Below, piece by piece: positions 17,883 to 27,225 of a stretch of 64,000 nucleotides of DNA (positions within the stretch are counted from its first letter, which is position 1; each line of letters begins with the position of its first letter). Source of the DNA: Mucilaginibacter sp. PAMC 26640. Its GTDB lineage: Bacteria > Bacteroidota > Bacteroidia > Sphingobacteriales > Sphingobacteriaceae. Under the pieces are notes generated by a model. It was not told the origin of the DNA, did no database searches, and worked only from the letters and a program-made list of their open reading frames with translations. Where the stretch lies: positions 3,224,001 through 3,288,000 of the forward strand of contig CP014773.1 of the NCBI GenBank assembly GCA_001596135.1. The letters run 5' to 3'. The position numbers were made by a program, and so were the translations under genes.

Positions 17883-18016
17883 TAAACAATTTCTTCTGCG
17901 CCAATGGTGTAAAATAGATAATTAATACGCCATTTCGACGAACAATGAGGTAATACAGCCGAGTTATGCCGCTGATTTCGACGGAAATTTGTCCTATCAA
18001 AAAAGATAAACAGGAC

Positions 18017-18655
18017 ATGACCGTACCGACAGATCATTCTACTCAAGATAGCAGGCAGCTCTTACTAAAAGGTGCTGAAGAGCTATTTGCCAGGCATGGC
18101 TTTGACGGGACGTCTATCAGGCTTATTGCAAAAGAGCTGGATATTAATTCCGGGATGATCAGTTACTACTTTGGATCGAAAGAAGCCCTCTATCTTGAAA
18201 TATTCAAGAACAGGCTAATCGAAATTACGGCAGAGATCAAAGGGTTTGATAAACTTAAACTTGATGCCGAAAAAAAATTAAGGGGCTATCTACTCCTGTA
18301 CATCAAAAGGATCTCTTCGAATAATAGTTTTCATCGACTGCTTTATAACCAGTTAGCCACGCGCCGCCATCCCGCTGTAATTGAAATGGTAACGGAAGCC
18401 CGCGTCCAGATTTACCGGTTCCTGCTGAAGATCATTCAAACCGGTATGGATACAGGGCATTTTAAGGCCATCGATGCAGAGATCTTTGCGCTCAATATCC
18501 TGTCATTTATCCCTTCTGTCTTTACAGGTAACCTGTCTTCACTAATGCATCTATACGAGCCGGTAAGAGATGATATGACCGGGCGAATGATCGACTATAT
18601 CTTGTTAATGGTCGTCCCTGAAAAACACCCTTCAAACAATTTAAGTCATGTCTAA
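18017..18655 (+). CDS. TetR-family transcriptional regulator
   Basis: About 212 residues. The N-terminal helix-turn-helix is typical: LLKGAEELFARHGFDGTSI followed by IAKELDINSGMISYYFGSKEALY. The C-terminal ligand domain is variable, as usual. The ATG at 18017 is chosen because the HTH begins about 15 residues later; an upstream ATG at 17966 is possible. It overlaps the next gene (TolC) by 8 bp, so it is the first gene of the exporter operon and most likely represses it. Confidence 0.85.
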   Translation: MTVPTDHSTQDSRQLLLKGAEELFARHGFDGTSIRLIAKELDINSGMISYYFGSKEALYLEIFKNRLIEITAEIKGFDKLKLDAEKKLRGYLLLYIKRISSNNSFHRLLYNQLATRRHPAVIEMVTEARVQIYRFLLKIIQTGMDTGHFKAIDAEIFALNILSFIPSVFTGNLSSLMHLYEPVRDDMTGRMIDYILLMVVPEKHPSNNLSHV

Positions 18656-20009
18656 GTGCTGCTTCTATGCTAAAAACCCCTGCCTGTCTGTGGCTATACT
18701 GTTAGTTGTTATATGGACTGGGCATTCAGAGCGCCTGTTTGCCCAGGTAAACGGTCCGGCTAGTTTCAACGTTTCTTTATCTGAAGCAATTCAGTTTGCT
18801 AAAAGCCAGAACAAATGGGTTCAGGCAGCCCGGATCGAAGAAAGCGCTACCGGTGAAGACCGAAAAGACGCTTACCGGGCGGCACTCCCAACGGTCAATA
18901 TGAGCGGATCTTATCAGCGTTTTTCTGACCTTACTTTATTTACCGAAGGTCTTAGTCATTCCACAACCGGCCCGCGGAAACCAACTCCAAATGCTGCTGC
19001 CTTTGGGGTGGATGCCTTATTTAATATTTACAGTGGCGGACGTCAGCGGGCCTTCCAAAAAGAACAAACTTCGCGGCTGGACCTCGCAAAACTAAATGCC
19101 GAGGACCAGTCAGGAAACATCGCGCTGCAAACTGCAGGTCAATACCTTGATCTGGTCAGGCTTGCTGACTTGAAAAAATACATTCAGGATCAGTTAAAGA
19201 GAGCGCAAACCCGCCTCAAAAACATCAACGCACTGTACAAAAATCAAAAGGTTACCAAAAGTGATGTATTACGCGCTGAGGTTATGCTTTCTAACGTTGA
19301 ACTTTCCCTGCAGCAAACCGATAACGATATCAGTATAGCTAATCAAAAGCTGGACGTACTGATGAATGTGCCGGACAGCGTTAGTTTAAATCCTACCGAT
19401 TCTGCCGCCATGCCAAAGCCAAGGCCTGATTCCCTGCTCCAACTGATCGAACGGGCCGGTATATCTTCTATCAGCGTACGTAAAGCAGGGGAGAATGTGG
19501 AAATACAACGTGCGCGGGTGAGTGGTATTCAAAGTGCCAATTTGCCATCCTTAGCTTTTTATACCGCTTACGGCTTAAATTACCCGAATTATCTGTTTTT
19601 CCCTTCCGTGAACCAGGCGTATGCCGTTGGCTTTGTAGGTCTCAAAGCACAGTACAGCATTTCCTCACTTTATCACAATAGAAGCAAAGTAGCTGCCGGT
19701 AAGCTTAGGGTCAAAGAACTGGAACTGCAGCAGCAGGCAACCGCAGATAATATCACCACCGATGTCAAATCTTACTACATTAAATATATAGAGGCACTGA
19801 ACCGGATCGCTGTTAATCAGCGTTCTGTGGAACAATCGCAGGTCAATTACCGCATCGTTACCACCAAATATTTCAACCAATTGGCTCTGCTCACGGACCT
19901 TCTGGATGCAGATAACCTGCTTCAGGAATCAAGGTTCAACCTGATCAGAGCTCAAACTGATGCACTCACCATTTACTATCACCTCTTATACACCAGTGGT
20001 AACTTGTAA
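18648..20009 (+). CDS. TolC-family outer-membrane efflux protein
   Basis: 453 residues: a signal peptide (up to about RLFAQ) and two repeats of the outer-membrane efflux helical-barrel domain, rich in long amphipathic helices (AQTRLKNINALYKNQKVTKSDVL in outline; LLTDLLDADNLLQES near the end). It forms the outer-membrane channel of the tripartite exporter encoded with the next two genes. The start overlaps the TetR gene, which indicates translational coupling. Confidence 0.9.
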   Translation: MSKCCFYAKNPCLSVAILLVVIWTGHSERLFAQVNGPASFNVSLSEAIQFAKSQNKWVQAARIEESATGEDRKDAYRAALPTVNMSGSYQRFSDLTLFTEGLSHSTTGPRKPTPNAAAFGVDALFNIYSGGRQRAFQKEQTSRLDLAKLNAEDQSGNIALQTAGQYLDLVRLADLKKYIQDQLKRAQTRLKNINALYKNQKVTKSDVLRAEVMLSNVELSLQQTDNDISIANQKLDVLMNVPDSVSLNPTDSAAMPKPRPDSLLQLIERAGISSISVRKAGENVEIQRARVSGIQSANLPSLAFYTAYGLNYPNYLFFPSVNQAYAVGFVGLKAQYSISSLYHNRSKVAAGKLRVKELELQQQATADNITTDVKSYYIKYIEALNRIAVNQRSVEQSQVNYRIVTTKYFNQLALLTDLLDADNLLQESRFNLIRAQTDALTIYYHLLYTSGNL

Positions 20010-20023
20010 TTAATGCCTTCGAC

Positions 20024-21070
20024 ATGAAAAAAGAAAATCAAAAGATCCACCCGGGAAATATTGTCATCACGATCATCGCTGTAATTGTTGTTCTGACCGG
20101 CATATTTTACCTCATTCAATATTGGGGTTTTAGCCGGCATTACGAAGAAACCAATGATGCCCAGGTGGATTCCTATATCAACCCGGTATCTGCACGGGCA
20201 GGGGGATACATCGAACAGGTTAAGTTCGAAGAGCATCAACTGGTGAAACGCGGTGACACGCTGGTCATTTTGGATGACCGGGAATATAAAGCGCAGTTGG
20301 AAGCTGCCGAAGCGGCTATGGACGACGCGCGTGCGCAACTTACCGTACTGTCTGCCGGAATCCATTCATCCGAATTAGGAACTGATGTCAATAAGGACCA
20401 GATCAGGGGAGCCCAGGCCAGATACGTGCAACAGCAACAGGATATCAGGCGTTATAAAAATCTGGTCAAAGAAGAAGCCGCTACAGGTTCCGATCTGGAA
20501 CAGGTACAGGCGCGATACGATGTAGCCGCCAGCGATTACAGCGCTGCGCAGAATAGTCTAAGAACCAATCAGGCACGGGTCAATGAGCTAAAAACACATT
20601 TCGCGCTGCTTAAAGCGGATATCAAACGCAAGCAGGCTGCAATGGATCTGGCCAGGCTGAATTTATCTTATACGATCATCAGAGCACCTTATTCGGGAAG
20701 GTTAGGACGGAAAAATATCCTGGAAGGCCAGCAGATCCAGCCGGGGCAGCCATTAGTCAGCATCATCAATGAAAATCAGAAATGGATTACCGCAAACTAT
20801 AAAGAAACGCAGGTCGAGGGCATGTATGTCGGTCAGCCGGTCGACATCAGGGTTGACGCCATAGGCGGCAAAGTATTTAAAGGCCGGATCGAAGCGATAG
20901 CCGGCTCGACAGGCTCCCGGTTCTCCCTTTTACCGGCGGATAATTCGACCGGGAATTTTGTTAAGATCATTCAGCGGGTGCCCGTAAAGATTGTCTTTGA
21001 TGCAAAAGACACTGATCAGTTTATACCCGGAATGAATGTGACCGTATCTGTTAAAAAGAAAACATCATGA
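20024..21070 (+). CDS. HlyD/EmrA-type membrane fusion protein
   Basis: 348 residues: one N-terminal membrane helix (IVITIIAVIVVLTGIFYLIQY), the EmrA-type motif EETNDAQVDSYI, a lipoyl/barrel-sandwich half (VKFEEHQLVKRGDTLVILDD), a long helical hairpin, and the second lipoyl half (IIRAPYSGRLGRKNILEGQ). It links the inner-membrane MFS pump to TolC in the periplasm. Its stop overlaps the ATG of the MFS gene by 4 bp. Confidence 0.92.
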   Translation: MKKENQKIHPGNIVITIIAVIVVLTGIFYLIQYWGFSRHYEETNDAQVDSYINPVSARAGGYIEQVKFEEHQLVKRGDTLVILDDREYKAQLEAAEAAMDDARAQLTVLSAGIHSSELGTDVNKDQIRGAQARYVQQQQDIRRYKNLVKEEAATGSDLEQVQARYDVAASDYSAAQNSLRTNQARVNELKTHFALLKADIKRKQAAMDLARLNLSYTIIRAPYSGRLGRKNILEGQQIQPGQPLVSIINENQKWITANYKETQVEGMYVGQPVDIRVDAIGGKVFKGRIEAIAGSTGSRFSLLPADNSTGNFVKIIQRVPVKIVFDAKDTDQFIPGMNVTVSVKKKTS

Positions 21071-22671
21071 GTAAGCCGGTTTATTTCAAGGACTGGATCA
21101 ATGACTGGCAATGGGGCGTAAGGATCGCCTTGTTCCTCATCTTGCTGGTTTCGCTCATGCAGTTCGGGATGTTCTCACTGACCCAGAATTACATGATCGC
21201 CTTTCTCGGCGCACAACCTGAAGATATTTCGTTCGCCCTGTTGCTATGTTATGCCGGGATCATCTCCATACTGCCGGTTCAATTCCGTTTCCTCAAATAT
21301 TTCGAAACAAGGAACTATCTGGTAACCAATATCCTTCTTGCGGTATTGCTGAACTGTTTGTGTCTGAACTGCCAGGACATTCATTACTTTTTTATCCTCC
21401 GCTTTTTACAGGGTATTTTAGTTGGTAATACCGCTGCCTGTGCGCTCATCCTCATCTTTACCCGTTTAGAAAGTGAACGTGCCCAGGCTATCGGTTCGGC
21501 GGTGTTTTACGGCACTATCCTCGCCAATACGGTATTAATTGGTTTGGTAGCAGCATTCGTGATTGTCTCGGCGGATTGGAAGGTGACCTACTATTATCTG
21601 ATCGGATTTCAAATACTCACCCTGCTGATCTGTTTGCTGGCGCTGCGGGGAACATCGGGTCATAAGCCCTATCCTTTGTTCCAGATCGACTGGTCCGGAT
21701 TTATATTATTTACCTGCACTTCTGTGGGGTTCGCCTATACCATGATCTATGGCTCTAAATACTACTGGTTTTCAGACCCGCGGATATTTTCCAGTACCCT
21801 GATCACATTGTGCGGCGCACTGCTGTTTTTCTACAGGCAATCTATCGTTAAACGACCGTTGATCCATGTCAAAGCGTTCAAATACTCCAACTTTTTAATC
21901 GGGCTTTGCCTGCTGGCTGTTTACTATGGCAGCAAGGACAGTATTAACCTGATCTATAATTACGCCGGAGGGATTTTGAAATGGAGCACCATGCAGGTTA
22001 TCGCTTTAGGATTATGCAATGTAGGAGGGATTGTCGTATCGCTCATCTTCTCCACCAGGCTTACCTTAGCCAAACGTCATTCGACCAAGGGCTTTTTAGT
22101 AATTGGATTCTTGCTTTTGGTAGCCTATAATCTTTGGATGTGTTTTTTAATGACACCCGACCTGGCTTTTACCGACCTGTTGTTTCCCGTTATGATGCAG
22201 GGAGCAGCATCAGGTTTTTTGTTCGTTCCCATTATTATTTTTACAGTATCCTCCTTACCTGCGGAAACAGGCACTACCGGGCTTGTGGTAGCTGCTTATG
22301 CCCGGTTCATCGCGTCCTGTAATTCAGTAGCCGGCTATTATAACCTGCAGCTGTATTTCAACCAGCACTTCAAAGAAGGTTTTTTGGGTTACCTGACTGT
22401 AGACAATGTAATTACGGCAGACCGGATCAAAGACTTTAAAGCTTTGTATACTGGTAAAGGATTTTCTGCTGATCAGGCTTCAGCATTAGCTAATGCAGCG
22501 CTTGGCCAAAGTCTTGCTCAGCAAACCCAGTTATTAACCAACCGGGCTGTATTCCTAACCATCGCAATACTACTTTTCGGTGTGGCCATGCTTATCCTGA
22601 TGATACCGGCGATCAACAAAACTTTTTTACACTGGAACCGGCGCATGGTAGTGCCAACAGGGAATTTATAG
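21067..22671 (+). CDS. MFS transporter, EmrB/DHA2-like
   Basis: 534 residues with about 14 hydrophobic segments, the size and layout of drug:proton antiporters of the DHA2 (EmrB) group. It is the inner-membrane pump of the tripartite system made with the preceding HlyD and TolC genes, under the adjacent TetR. The classic MFS motif A is not obvious (FLKYFETRNYLVTNI lies where it is expected), as often in Bacteroidota EmrB-like proteins. The substrate is unknown. Confidence 0.88.
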   Translation: MSKPVYFKDWINDWQWGVRIALFLILLVSLMQFGMFSLTQNYMIAFLGAQPEDISFALLLCYAGIISILPVQFRFLKYFETRNYLVTNILLAVLLNCLCLNCQDIHYFFILRFLQGILVGNTAACALILIFTRLESERAQAIGSAVFYGTILANTVLIGLVAAFVIVSADWKVTYYYLIGFQILTLLICLLALRGTSGHKPYPLFQIDWSGFILFTCTSVGFAYTMIYGSKYYWFSDPRIFSSTLITLCGALLFFYRQSIVKRPLIHVKAFKYSNFLIGLCLLAVYYGSKDSINLIYNYAGGILKWSTMQVIALGLCNVGGIVVSLIFSTRLTLAKRHSTKGFLVIGFLLLVAYNLWMCFLMTPDLAFTDLLFPVMMQGAASGFLFVPIIIFTVSSLPAETGTTGLVVAAYARFIASCNSVAGYYNLQLYFNQHFKEGFLGYLTVDNVITADRIKDFKALYTGKGFSADQASALANAALGQSLAQQTQLLTNRAVFLTIAILLFGVAMLILMIPAINKTFLHWNRRMVVPTGNL

Positions 22672-22732
22672 CTTATTCTAAATTTAACAGGAAATAAATT
22701 AATCACATTATTCAAAACTAAATTAAATCATT

Positions 22733-23845
22733 ATGGAAATCACAGCAGCTGTCGTTAAAGCACAAGGCAGCGAATTTGAACTGACAAAAGTAATTTTAGA
22801 CCAACCCAAATCTGATGAAGTGTTGGTCAGGATCGTAGCAACCGGTATTTGTCATACCGATATGGTGGCACGCGATTTCGTCATGGGTTCTCCCAACTTT
22901 CCGGTGATCCTGGGTCATGAAGGATCGGGTGTTATCGAAAGCATCGGCGAGGATGTTCATCACCTGAACGTAGGCGACCACGTGGTACTGACCTATGGCT
23001 ATTGCGGAGAATGCGAGATCTGCCGTTCCGGTACGCCGGCTTACTGCTATGAATTTTTTCCGCGGAACTTCTCGGGTGCCCGTATGGATGGTTCGCATAA
23101 TCACCATTATCCGGATGGCAAGGTGCTTAATGACAATTTCTTTTCACAATCGTCTTTTGCTACCTACGCCATAGCGCATAAAAATAATGTGATTGCAGTT
23201 CCCAAAGATGCGCCATTGGAAATATTGGGCCCATTGGGTTGCGGTATCCAAACTGGTGCAGGGGCCGTTATCAACTCTCTGAAGGTTAAGATCGGCAGCT
23301 CTATTGTGATCACAGGCACCGGTGCAGTAGGATTAGCGGCATTAATGGCAGCCAAGGCGTCTTCCGCTACCGTCATCATTGCCGTTGATATCAATGAAGA
23401 AAGATTAAATTTTTCTAAAGAGTTTGGTGCAACCCATACCATTAACAGTTTAACCGAGGACGTATCGAAACGTATCCTGGAGATATTGCCCAATGGTGTG
23501 CAGTATGGCATCGATACAACCGGCAGAAACGAAGTGATCAACAATGTTTTATCCAGCCTGGCGCCATTGGGCGAAATGGTCTGTATCGGCGTGGCCCGTA
23601 AGCCGCTCGAACTGGAAACCAATATCTTTTTGACCAAAGGTTACAAGATCAGGTGGATCAACCAGGGCGACAGTGTCCCGCAGGAATTTATTCCTAAACT
23701 GATCCATATGTATCAGTTAGGTCAATTCCCTTTCGACAAGCTGATCAAAACATATGCTTTCCAGGATATTAACGAGGCGGTTGAAGATTCGGAAAAAGGA
23801 AGGACGATCAAGTCTGTGCTATTGATCGGCGAATACAAACAATAG
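22733..23845 (+). CDS. zinc-dependent NAD(P) alcohol dehydrogenase (aryl/benzyl alcohol type)
   Basis: 370 residues. The catalytic zinc ligands lie in GICHTDM and GHEGSGV; the structural-zinc cluster CGECEICRSGTPAYC fits C-x2-C-x2-C-x7-C; the Rossmann loop is ITGTGAVGLAAL with Asp in IIAVDIN, which favours NAD. The layout matches the class III-like, aryl-alcohol dehydrogenase group rather than short quinone reductases. It follows the MFS gene by 61 bp and is itself followed by a strong hairpin, so it may be the last gene of the exporter operon or a separate unit. Confidence 0.88.
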   Translation: MEITAAVVKAQGSEFELTKVILDQPKSDEVLVRIVATGICHTDMVARDFVMGSPNFPVILGHEGSGVIESIGEDVHHLNVGDHVVLTYGYCGECEICRSGTPAYCYEFFPRNFSGARMDGSHNHHYPDGKVLNDNFFSQSSFATYAIAHKNNVIAVPKDAPLEILGPLGCGIQTGAGAVINSLKVKIGSSIVITGTGAVGLAALMAAKASSATVIIAVDINEERLNFSKEFGATHTINSLTEDVSKRILEILPNGVQYGIDTTGRNEVINNVLSSLAPLGEMVCIGVARKPLELETNIFLTKGYKIRWINQGDSVPQEFIPKLIHMYQLGQFPFDKLIKTYAFQDINEAVEDSEKGRTIKSVLLIGEYKQ

Positions 23846-23885
23846 GCTGGCAATCTTATTAATCATACACAGTCACATCAATATT

Positions 23886-23917
23886 TGACCCAAACTAATA
23901 TTTATTAGTTTGGGTCA
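23886..23917. terminator. strong hairpin terminator after the alcohol dehydrogenase
   Basis: A 15 bp perfect inverted repeat (TGACCCAAACTAATA with TATTAGTTTGGGTCA) separated by two bases, so the real loop is made of the inner A/T pairs. It is followed by TTTCACC. It separates the dehydrogenase from the FMN reductase gene. Confidence 0.7.
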
Positions 23918-23952
23918 TTTCACCCTTATTCAACCATCAAACAAATAAAATC

Positions 23953-24507
23953 ATGAGCAAAACAATAGGTATTCTTGCTGGAAGTCTGCGCAAGGAATCA
24001 TTTTCAAAAAAATTAGCAAACGCTGTATTAAATATGGCACCGGAAGGATTCAAATTTAAAGTTATCTCTTTAGCTGATCTTCCGATTTATAACCAGGACT
24101 TTGATGATGACAACGAAGTTCCCCAGGCCATTGTAGCGTATAGAGAGGAGATGGCATCAGTTGACGGCGTTATATTGATAACACCGGAATATAACAGATC
24201 CGTTCCAGCTGTTTTAAAAAACGCCTTAGATGTAGGGTCAAGGCCTTATGGAAAGAGTGTTTGGGATGCAAAACCTGCTGCAGTTTTTAGCAACTCACCG
24301 GGGAATTTGTCTGCCTTTGGCGCTAATCACCATTTAAGGCAAAGCCTGGTATTTTTGAATGTACCCACCATGCAACAGCCGGAGGTTTATCTCCCGAAAG
24401 TTAATGAGCTATTTGATGATGATGGAGTAATAAAAGATGGAAGCACTAAGGACTTTTTGCAGAAGGCGGTAGATGCTTATATAATTTGGTTTCAGAAAAA
24501 TAGTTAA
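23953..24507 (+). CDS. NADPH-dependent FMN reductase
   Basis: 184 residues with a flavodoxin-like fold: phosphate-binding loop GSLRKESFSKKLANAV, DLPIYNQDFD, and the flavin-binding ITPEYNRSVPAVLKNALD, all standard for the NAD(P)H-dependent FMN reductase / quinone and chromate reductase group (YieF/ChrR-like). It works as a soluble dimer and reduces quinones or similar acceptors. A PPC-domain gene follows after 19 bp. Confidence 0.9.
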   Translation: MSKTIGILAGSLRKESFSKKLANAVLNMAPEGFKFKVISLADLPIYNQDFDDDNEVPQAIVAYREEMASVDGVILITPEYNRSVPAVLKNALDVGSRPYGKSVWDAKPAAVFSNSPGNLSAFGANHHLRQSLVFLNVPTMQQPEVYLPKVNELFDDDGVIKDGSTKDFLQKAVDAYIIWFQKNS

Positions 24508-24526
24508 TAAATCTCAATTTTATGTT

Positions 24527-25024
24527 ATGGAAAAAGTAGAATATAGATCGGCAGCTACGCATGCCGAACCGGGAAAAGCTCCCGCCATGAAAGTAAAATT
24601 GTTAAGTGCTGTCGAAAATGTCAGCACTTATCTAGTCAGTTTTTTTAAGGGCGATGAAGTTGTATCTGGTTTGACAGGGTTTGCTTTGGAGTACAATGTG
24701 AAAAGTGCTCATTTTCAAGGCATAGGAAGTGCGTTCAGTGTGGAGCTGGGTTGGTTTGACTTTGATCGACTGGAGTATGAAGTAATCAATGTAGGAATTG
24801 CTGAAGTAACGTCTCTTGACGGGAATATAACCTGGTATGAAGATAAACCCGTAGTTCATGCCCATACCACAGCTTCAGAAAAGGGTGGTTTCGTTAAGGG
24901 AGGTCATTTATTAGCCATGCACGTCGGACCAACCGTAGAGGTTATTGTAACGGTTGAACCGACATCGTTGCATAAAAAATTGAATCCTGAATTTAATGCA
25001 ACGATGATTGATTTTGATCAATAA
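24527..25024 (+). CDS. cytoplasmic PPC-domain (DUF296) protein
   Basis: 165 residues, a single PPC/DUF296 domain with no signal peptide. It is a paralogue of the exported copy at 8087-8680: both share EPGKAP/KPGKAP near the start, a KVKLLS strand, and the histidine cluster HAH and GGHLLA, and both end in EFNA plus an acidic tail. Function in bacteria is unknown. It is convergent with a Crp/Fnr gene whose paralogue neighbours the other copy. Confidence 0.8.
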   Translation: MEKVEYRSAATHAEPGKAPAMKVKLLSAVENVSTYLVSFFKGDEVVSGLTGFALEYNVKSAHFQGIGSAFSVELGWFDFDRLEYEVINVGIAEVTSLDGNITWYEDKPVVHAHTTASEKGGFVKGGHLLAMHVGPTVEVIVTVEPTSLHKKLNPEFNATMIDFDQ

Positions 25025-25048
25025 CGCAAAAGTTGGATAATTTTAGCG

Positions 25049-25621
25049 TTAAAGCTGTTTTCTTACCCTGCTTAAACTTTCCGGGGTAATTCCCAGATAT
25101 GAAGCAATGTAAATCAACGGTATACGCGCAGCAATTTGTGGGAAATCGCTTATGATAAGTCTGTACCGCTCTTCTGCATTCTGACTTACCGTCGAACTGA
25201 GGCGTTGCTGAAGGCTGACATACGCCCGCTGAAATAACTGCCGAAAATATCTTTCCAGCGCAGGTACTTGGTCATAAAGCAGATCGAGTTCGTGATGTGG
25301 TAACAACCAAACTTCACTATCTTCGATTGCCTCAATACTGACATTTCCAGGTACCTGCGTTATAAAGCTGAGCAAATCTGCAATCCAATGATCTTCAATG
25401 GCCAGCTGAATAACATGTTCTACACCGTCTTTATCCGTAGTGTATGATCGAAGTGCACCTTTTTCAATAAAATAGATGTATCGGCTGATATCGCCCTGAG
25501 TGAGTAAGGCCCTTCTTTTTTTAATGAACCTTTTAACAATTACCTTTTCGATCTGTTCAAAATCAGTTGCCGTAATCCGGGCATATTTATTAAAATTGTC
25601 GAAGAGGAGCGTTGAAAGCAT
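25049..25621 (-). CDS. Crp/Fnr-family transcriptional regulator
   Basis: 190 residues: a cyclic-nucleotide-binding-like barrel (LLTQGDISRYIYFIEKGALRSY) and a C-terminal HTH (YLGITPESLSRVRKQL). It closely parallels the Crp/Fnr protein at 7395-7994, with the same IEDxWIxDLxSF and YIASYLGITPE segments. No iron-sulphur cysteines are present. The gene is 21 bp downstream of the esterase gene and may be read with it. Confidence 0.85.
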   Translation of the reverse strand: MLSTLLFDNFNKYARITATDFEQIEKVIVKRFIKKRRALLTQGDISRYIYFIEKGALRSYTTDKDGVEHVIQLAIEDHWIADLLSFITQVPGNVSIEAIEDSEVWLLPHHELDLLYDQVPALERYFRQLFQRAYVSLQQRLSSTVSQNAEERYRLIISDFPQIAARIPLIYIASYLGITPESLSRVRKQL

Positions 25622-25642
25622 GCGGATAAATTACACCGCAAT

Positions 25643-26323
25643 TTAAAGACTTTTGGCTGAAATCCAATTAACCAGGTCAGCAAGTTCTTGGTCACCCACG
25701 GTGTGCACCATGTTGTATTCGTTAAAAGTGATGTTATCAGTCAGCGGTTGTAAGTAGGCAAGCGCGTCATGAGCGTAAGCTAAAGGTAGCACAGGGTCAT
25801 TTTTGCCATGGGCAATAAAAATGGGCAAACTTTGAAGTTCCTCTTTTGATCTGATCAAAGGCTTAACCTCTGGCAGCAACCTGCTGCTCAAAATAAATAT
25901 TCCTGCTAATTTTTTAGGGAAAGTGAGTCCGACACTATAAGACATGATCCCGCCCTGGCTGAAACCACCTAAAAAGACCTTATTTGAATCAAGATCATAT
26001 TTGTCAGTCAACTGGCTGATAAATGTATTGATTACCAAACGGCTCTTTTCAGCCTGTTCTGCGTTTATTACCCGCTCTCCATTGCAGAACCCTAATTCAA
26101 ACCAGGTGTATTTACCGGTCGAGATCGTATATGGTGCTCTGGCCGAAACAATAACAAAATCAGGTGGGAATCTATCAGCTAACCTGAAAAGATCTTCTTC
26201 ATTACTACCGATACCATGCAATAGCAGGATCAAACCCGGCTTTTTTTCTGACGCTACTGGTTGATGTACTTTATATACGAGCATCAGCTCTTCCCCCTTC
26301 AGGGCGTTCGTTTTATTTTCCAT
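25643..26323 (-). CDS. phospholipase/carboxylesterase-type alpha/beta hydrolase
   Basis: 226 residues of the small carboxylesterase / lysophospholipase-like family. LLLHGIGSNEEDLF gives the oxyanion region, GGFSQGGIMS the nucleophile Ser, and HGKNDPVLP and the later VHTVG region the acid and His. It has no signal peptide. The substrate is unknown. It lies between the YgiD-type dioxygenase gene (20 bp upstream) and a Crp/Fnr gene, so the three appear to form one minus-strand unit. Confidence 0.85.
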   Translation of the reverse strand: MENKTNALKGEELMLVYKVHQPVASEKKPGLILLLHGIGSNEEDLFRLADRFPPDFVIVSARAPYTISTGKYTWFELGFCNGERVINAEQAEKSRLVINTFISQLTDKYDLDSNKVFLGGFSQGGIMSYSVGLTFPKKLAGIFILSSRLLPEVKPLIRSKEELQSLPIFIAHGKNDPVLPLAYAHDALAYLQPLTDNITFNEYNMVHTVGDQELADLVNWISAKSL

Positions 26324-26343
26324 TATATATTTTTTGAATAATA

Positions 26344-27168
26344 TTACCCGGCCTGAAAACAGCGCATGCTTAAACTGCCAAACTGATAGCCTTCATAAAT
26401 GTGTTTGATAGACTCGTTTTTGTCGATCAATCCCAGCGCATACATCAGCGGCATGTAGTGGTCATTCGTTGGGATAGACAAACGCGCAGCTGCTCCTGCT
26501 TTTTCATAATTGATTAAAGCCTCGAAACTCCGGTTTTCTAATTGATTCTTTACAAATTGGTCGAATTCCAGATTCCAATCATAAGGTTTGGCATCAATAT
26601 CCCGCCAGTCGATCATTCTTAGGTTATGCACTATGTTGCCGCTGCAAAGAATGAGTACACCCTTACGGCGCAGTTCTTTAAACTGTTTGCCTAATTGATA
26701 ATGGAATGCCGCTGGCTTCGAATAATCCATGCTCATTTCAAATACCGGTACATCGGCATCGGGCCAGATAAATTTCAATACTGTCCATGCTCCGTGGTCG
26801 AGGCCCATATCGTGATCTTCGATTACATCAGTAATGGAAACCATTGACTTTAATTCACGTGCCAGTTCGGGATGGCCCATTGGTTCGTACCTCACATCAA
26901 ATAACTCCTTTGAGAAACCGCCAAAATCATGGATCGTGCGTGGTTTGGGATTGACGCTGACATACGTCCCAATAGTTTCCCAATGCGCTGATATAACCAA
27001 TACCGCACTCGGTTTATCCATGTTTTTACCAAGTTTCGTAAGCGTTTGCGTAAAATCATTATCCCACAAAGCATTCATGGGATGGCCGTGCCCGATAAAC
27101 AACATGGGCATCGTTTTTTCCCTAACCGGGAAATTTCCGGCGATGTTGGCCAGTTCCTGCAGTTTCAT
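26344..27168 (-). CDS. ygiD: extradiol dioxygenase, 4,5-DOPA dioxygenase (YgiD) type
   Basis: 274 residues of the class III extradiol ring-cleaving dioxygenase family (LigB superfamily). Likely iron/zinc ligands are in FIGHGHPMNAL, ISAHWET and GLDHGAWTVL, with HNLR further on, all matching YgiD-type proteins. The E. coli enzyme cleaves L-DOPA; the natural substrate here is unknown. A purine-rich run precedes the ATG. A hairpin lies 17 bp upstream, so the gene has some separation from the ester-cyclase-like gene. Confidence 0.88.
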   Translation of the reverse strand: MKLQELANIAGNFPVREKTMPMLFIGHGHPMNALWDNDFTQTLTKLGKNMDKPSAVLVISAHWETIGTYVSVNPKPRTIHDFGGFSKELFDVRYEPMGHPELARELKSMVSITDVIEDHDMGLDHGAWTVLKFIWPDADVPVFEMSMDYSKPAAFHYQLGKQFKELRRKGVLILCSGNIVHNLRMIDWRDIDAKPYDWNLEFDQFVKNQLENRSFEALINYEKAGAAARLSIPTNDHYMPLMYALGLIDKNESIKHIYEGYQFGSLSMRCFQAG

Positions 27169-27184
27169 TTTTTTTATCCTTTAA

Positions 27185-27211
27185 GCAGGCATACTTTCGA
27201 AGTATGCCTGC
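27185..27211. terminator. hairpin between ester-cyclase-like gene and ygiD
   Basis: A 12 bp perfect stem (GCAGGCATACTT with AAGTATGCCTGC) closing a TCG loop. It lies 14 bp past the stop of the gene at 27226-27789 and 17 bp before the ygiD start on the same strand. No T run follows on the minus strand, so it may be an attenuator or RNA-processing site rather than a full terminator. Confidence 0.5.
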
Positions 27212-27225
27212 AATATTATATTTGA

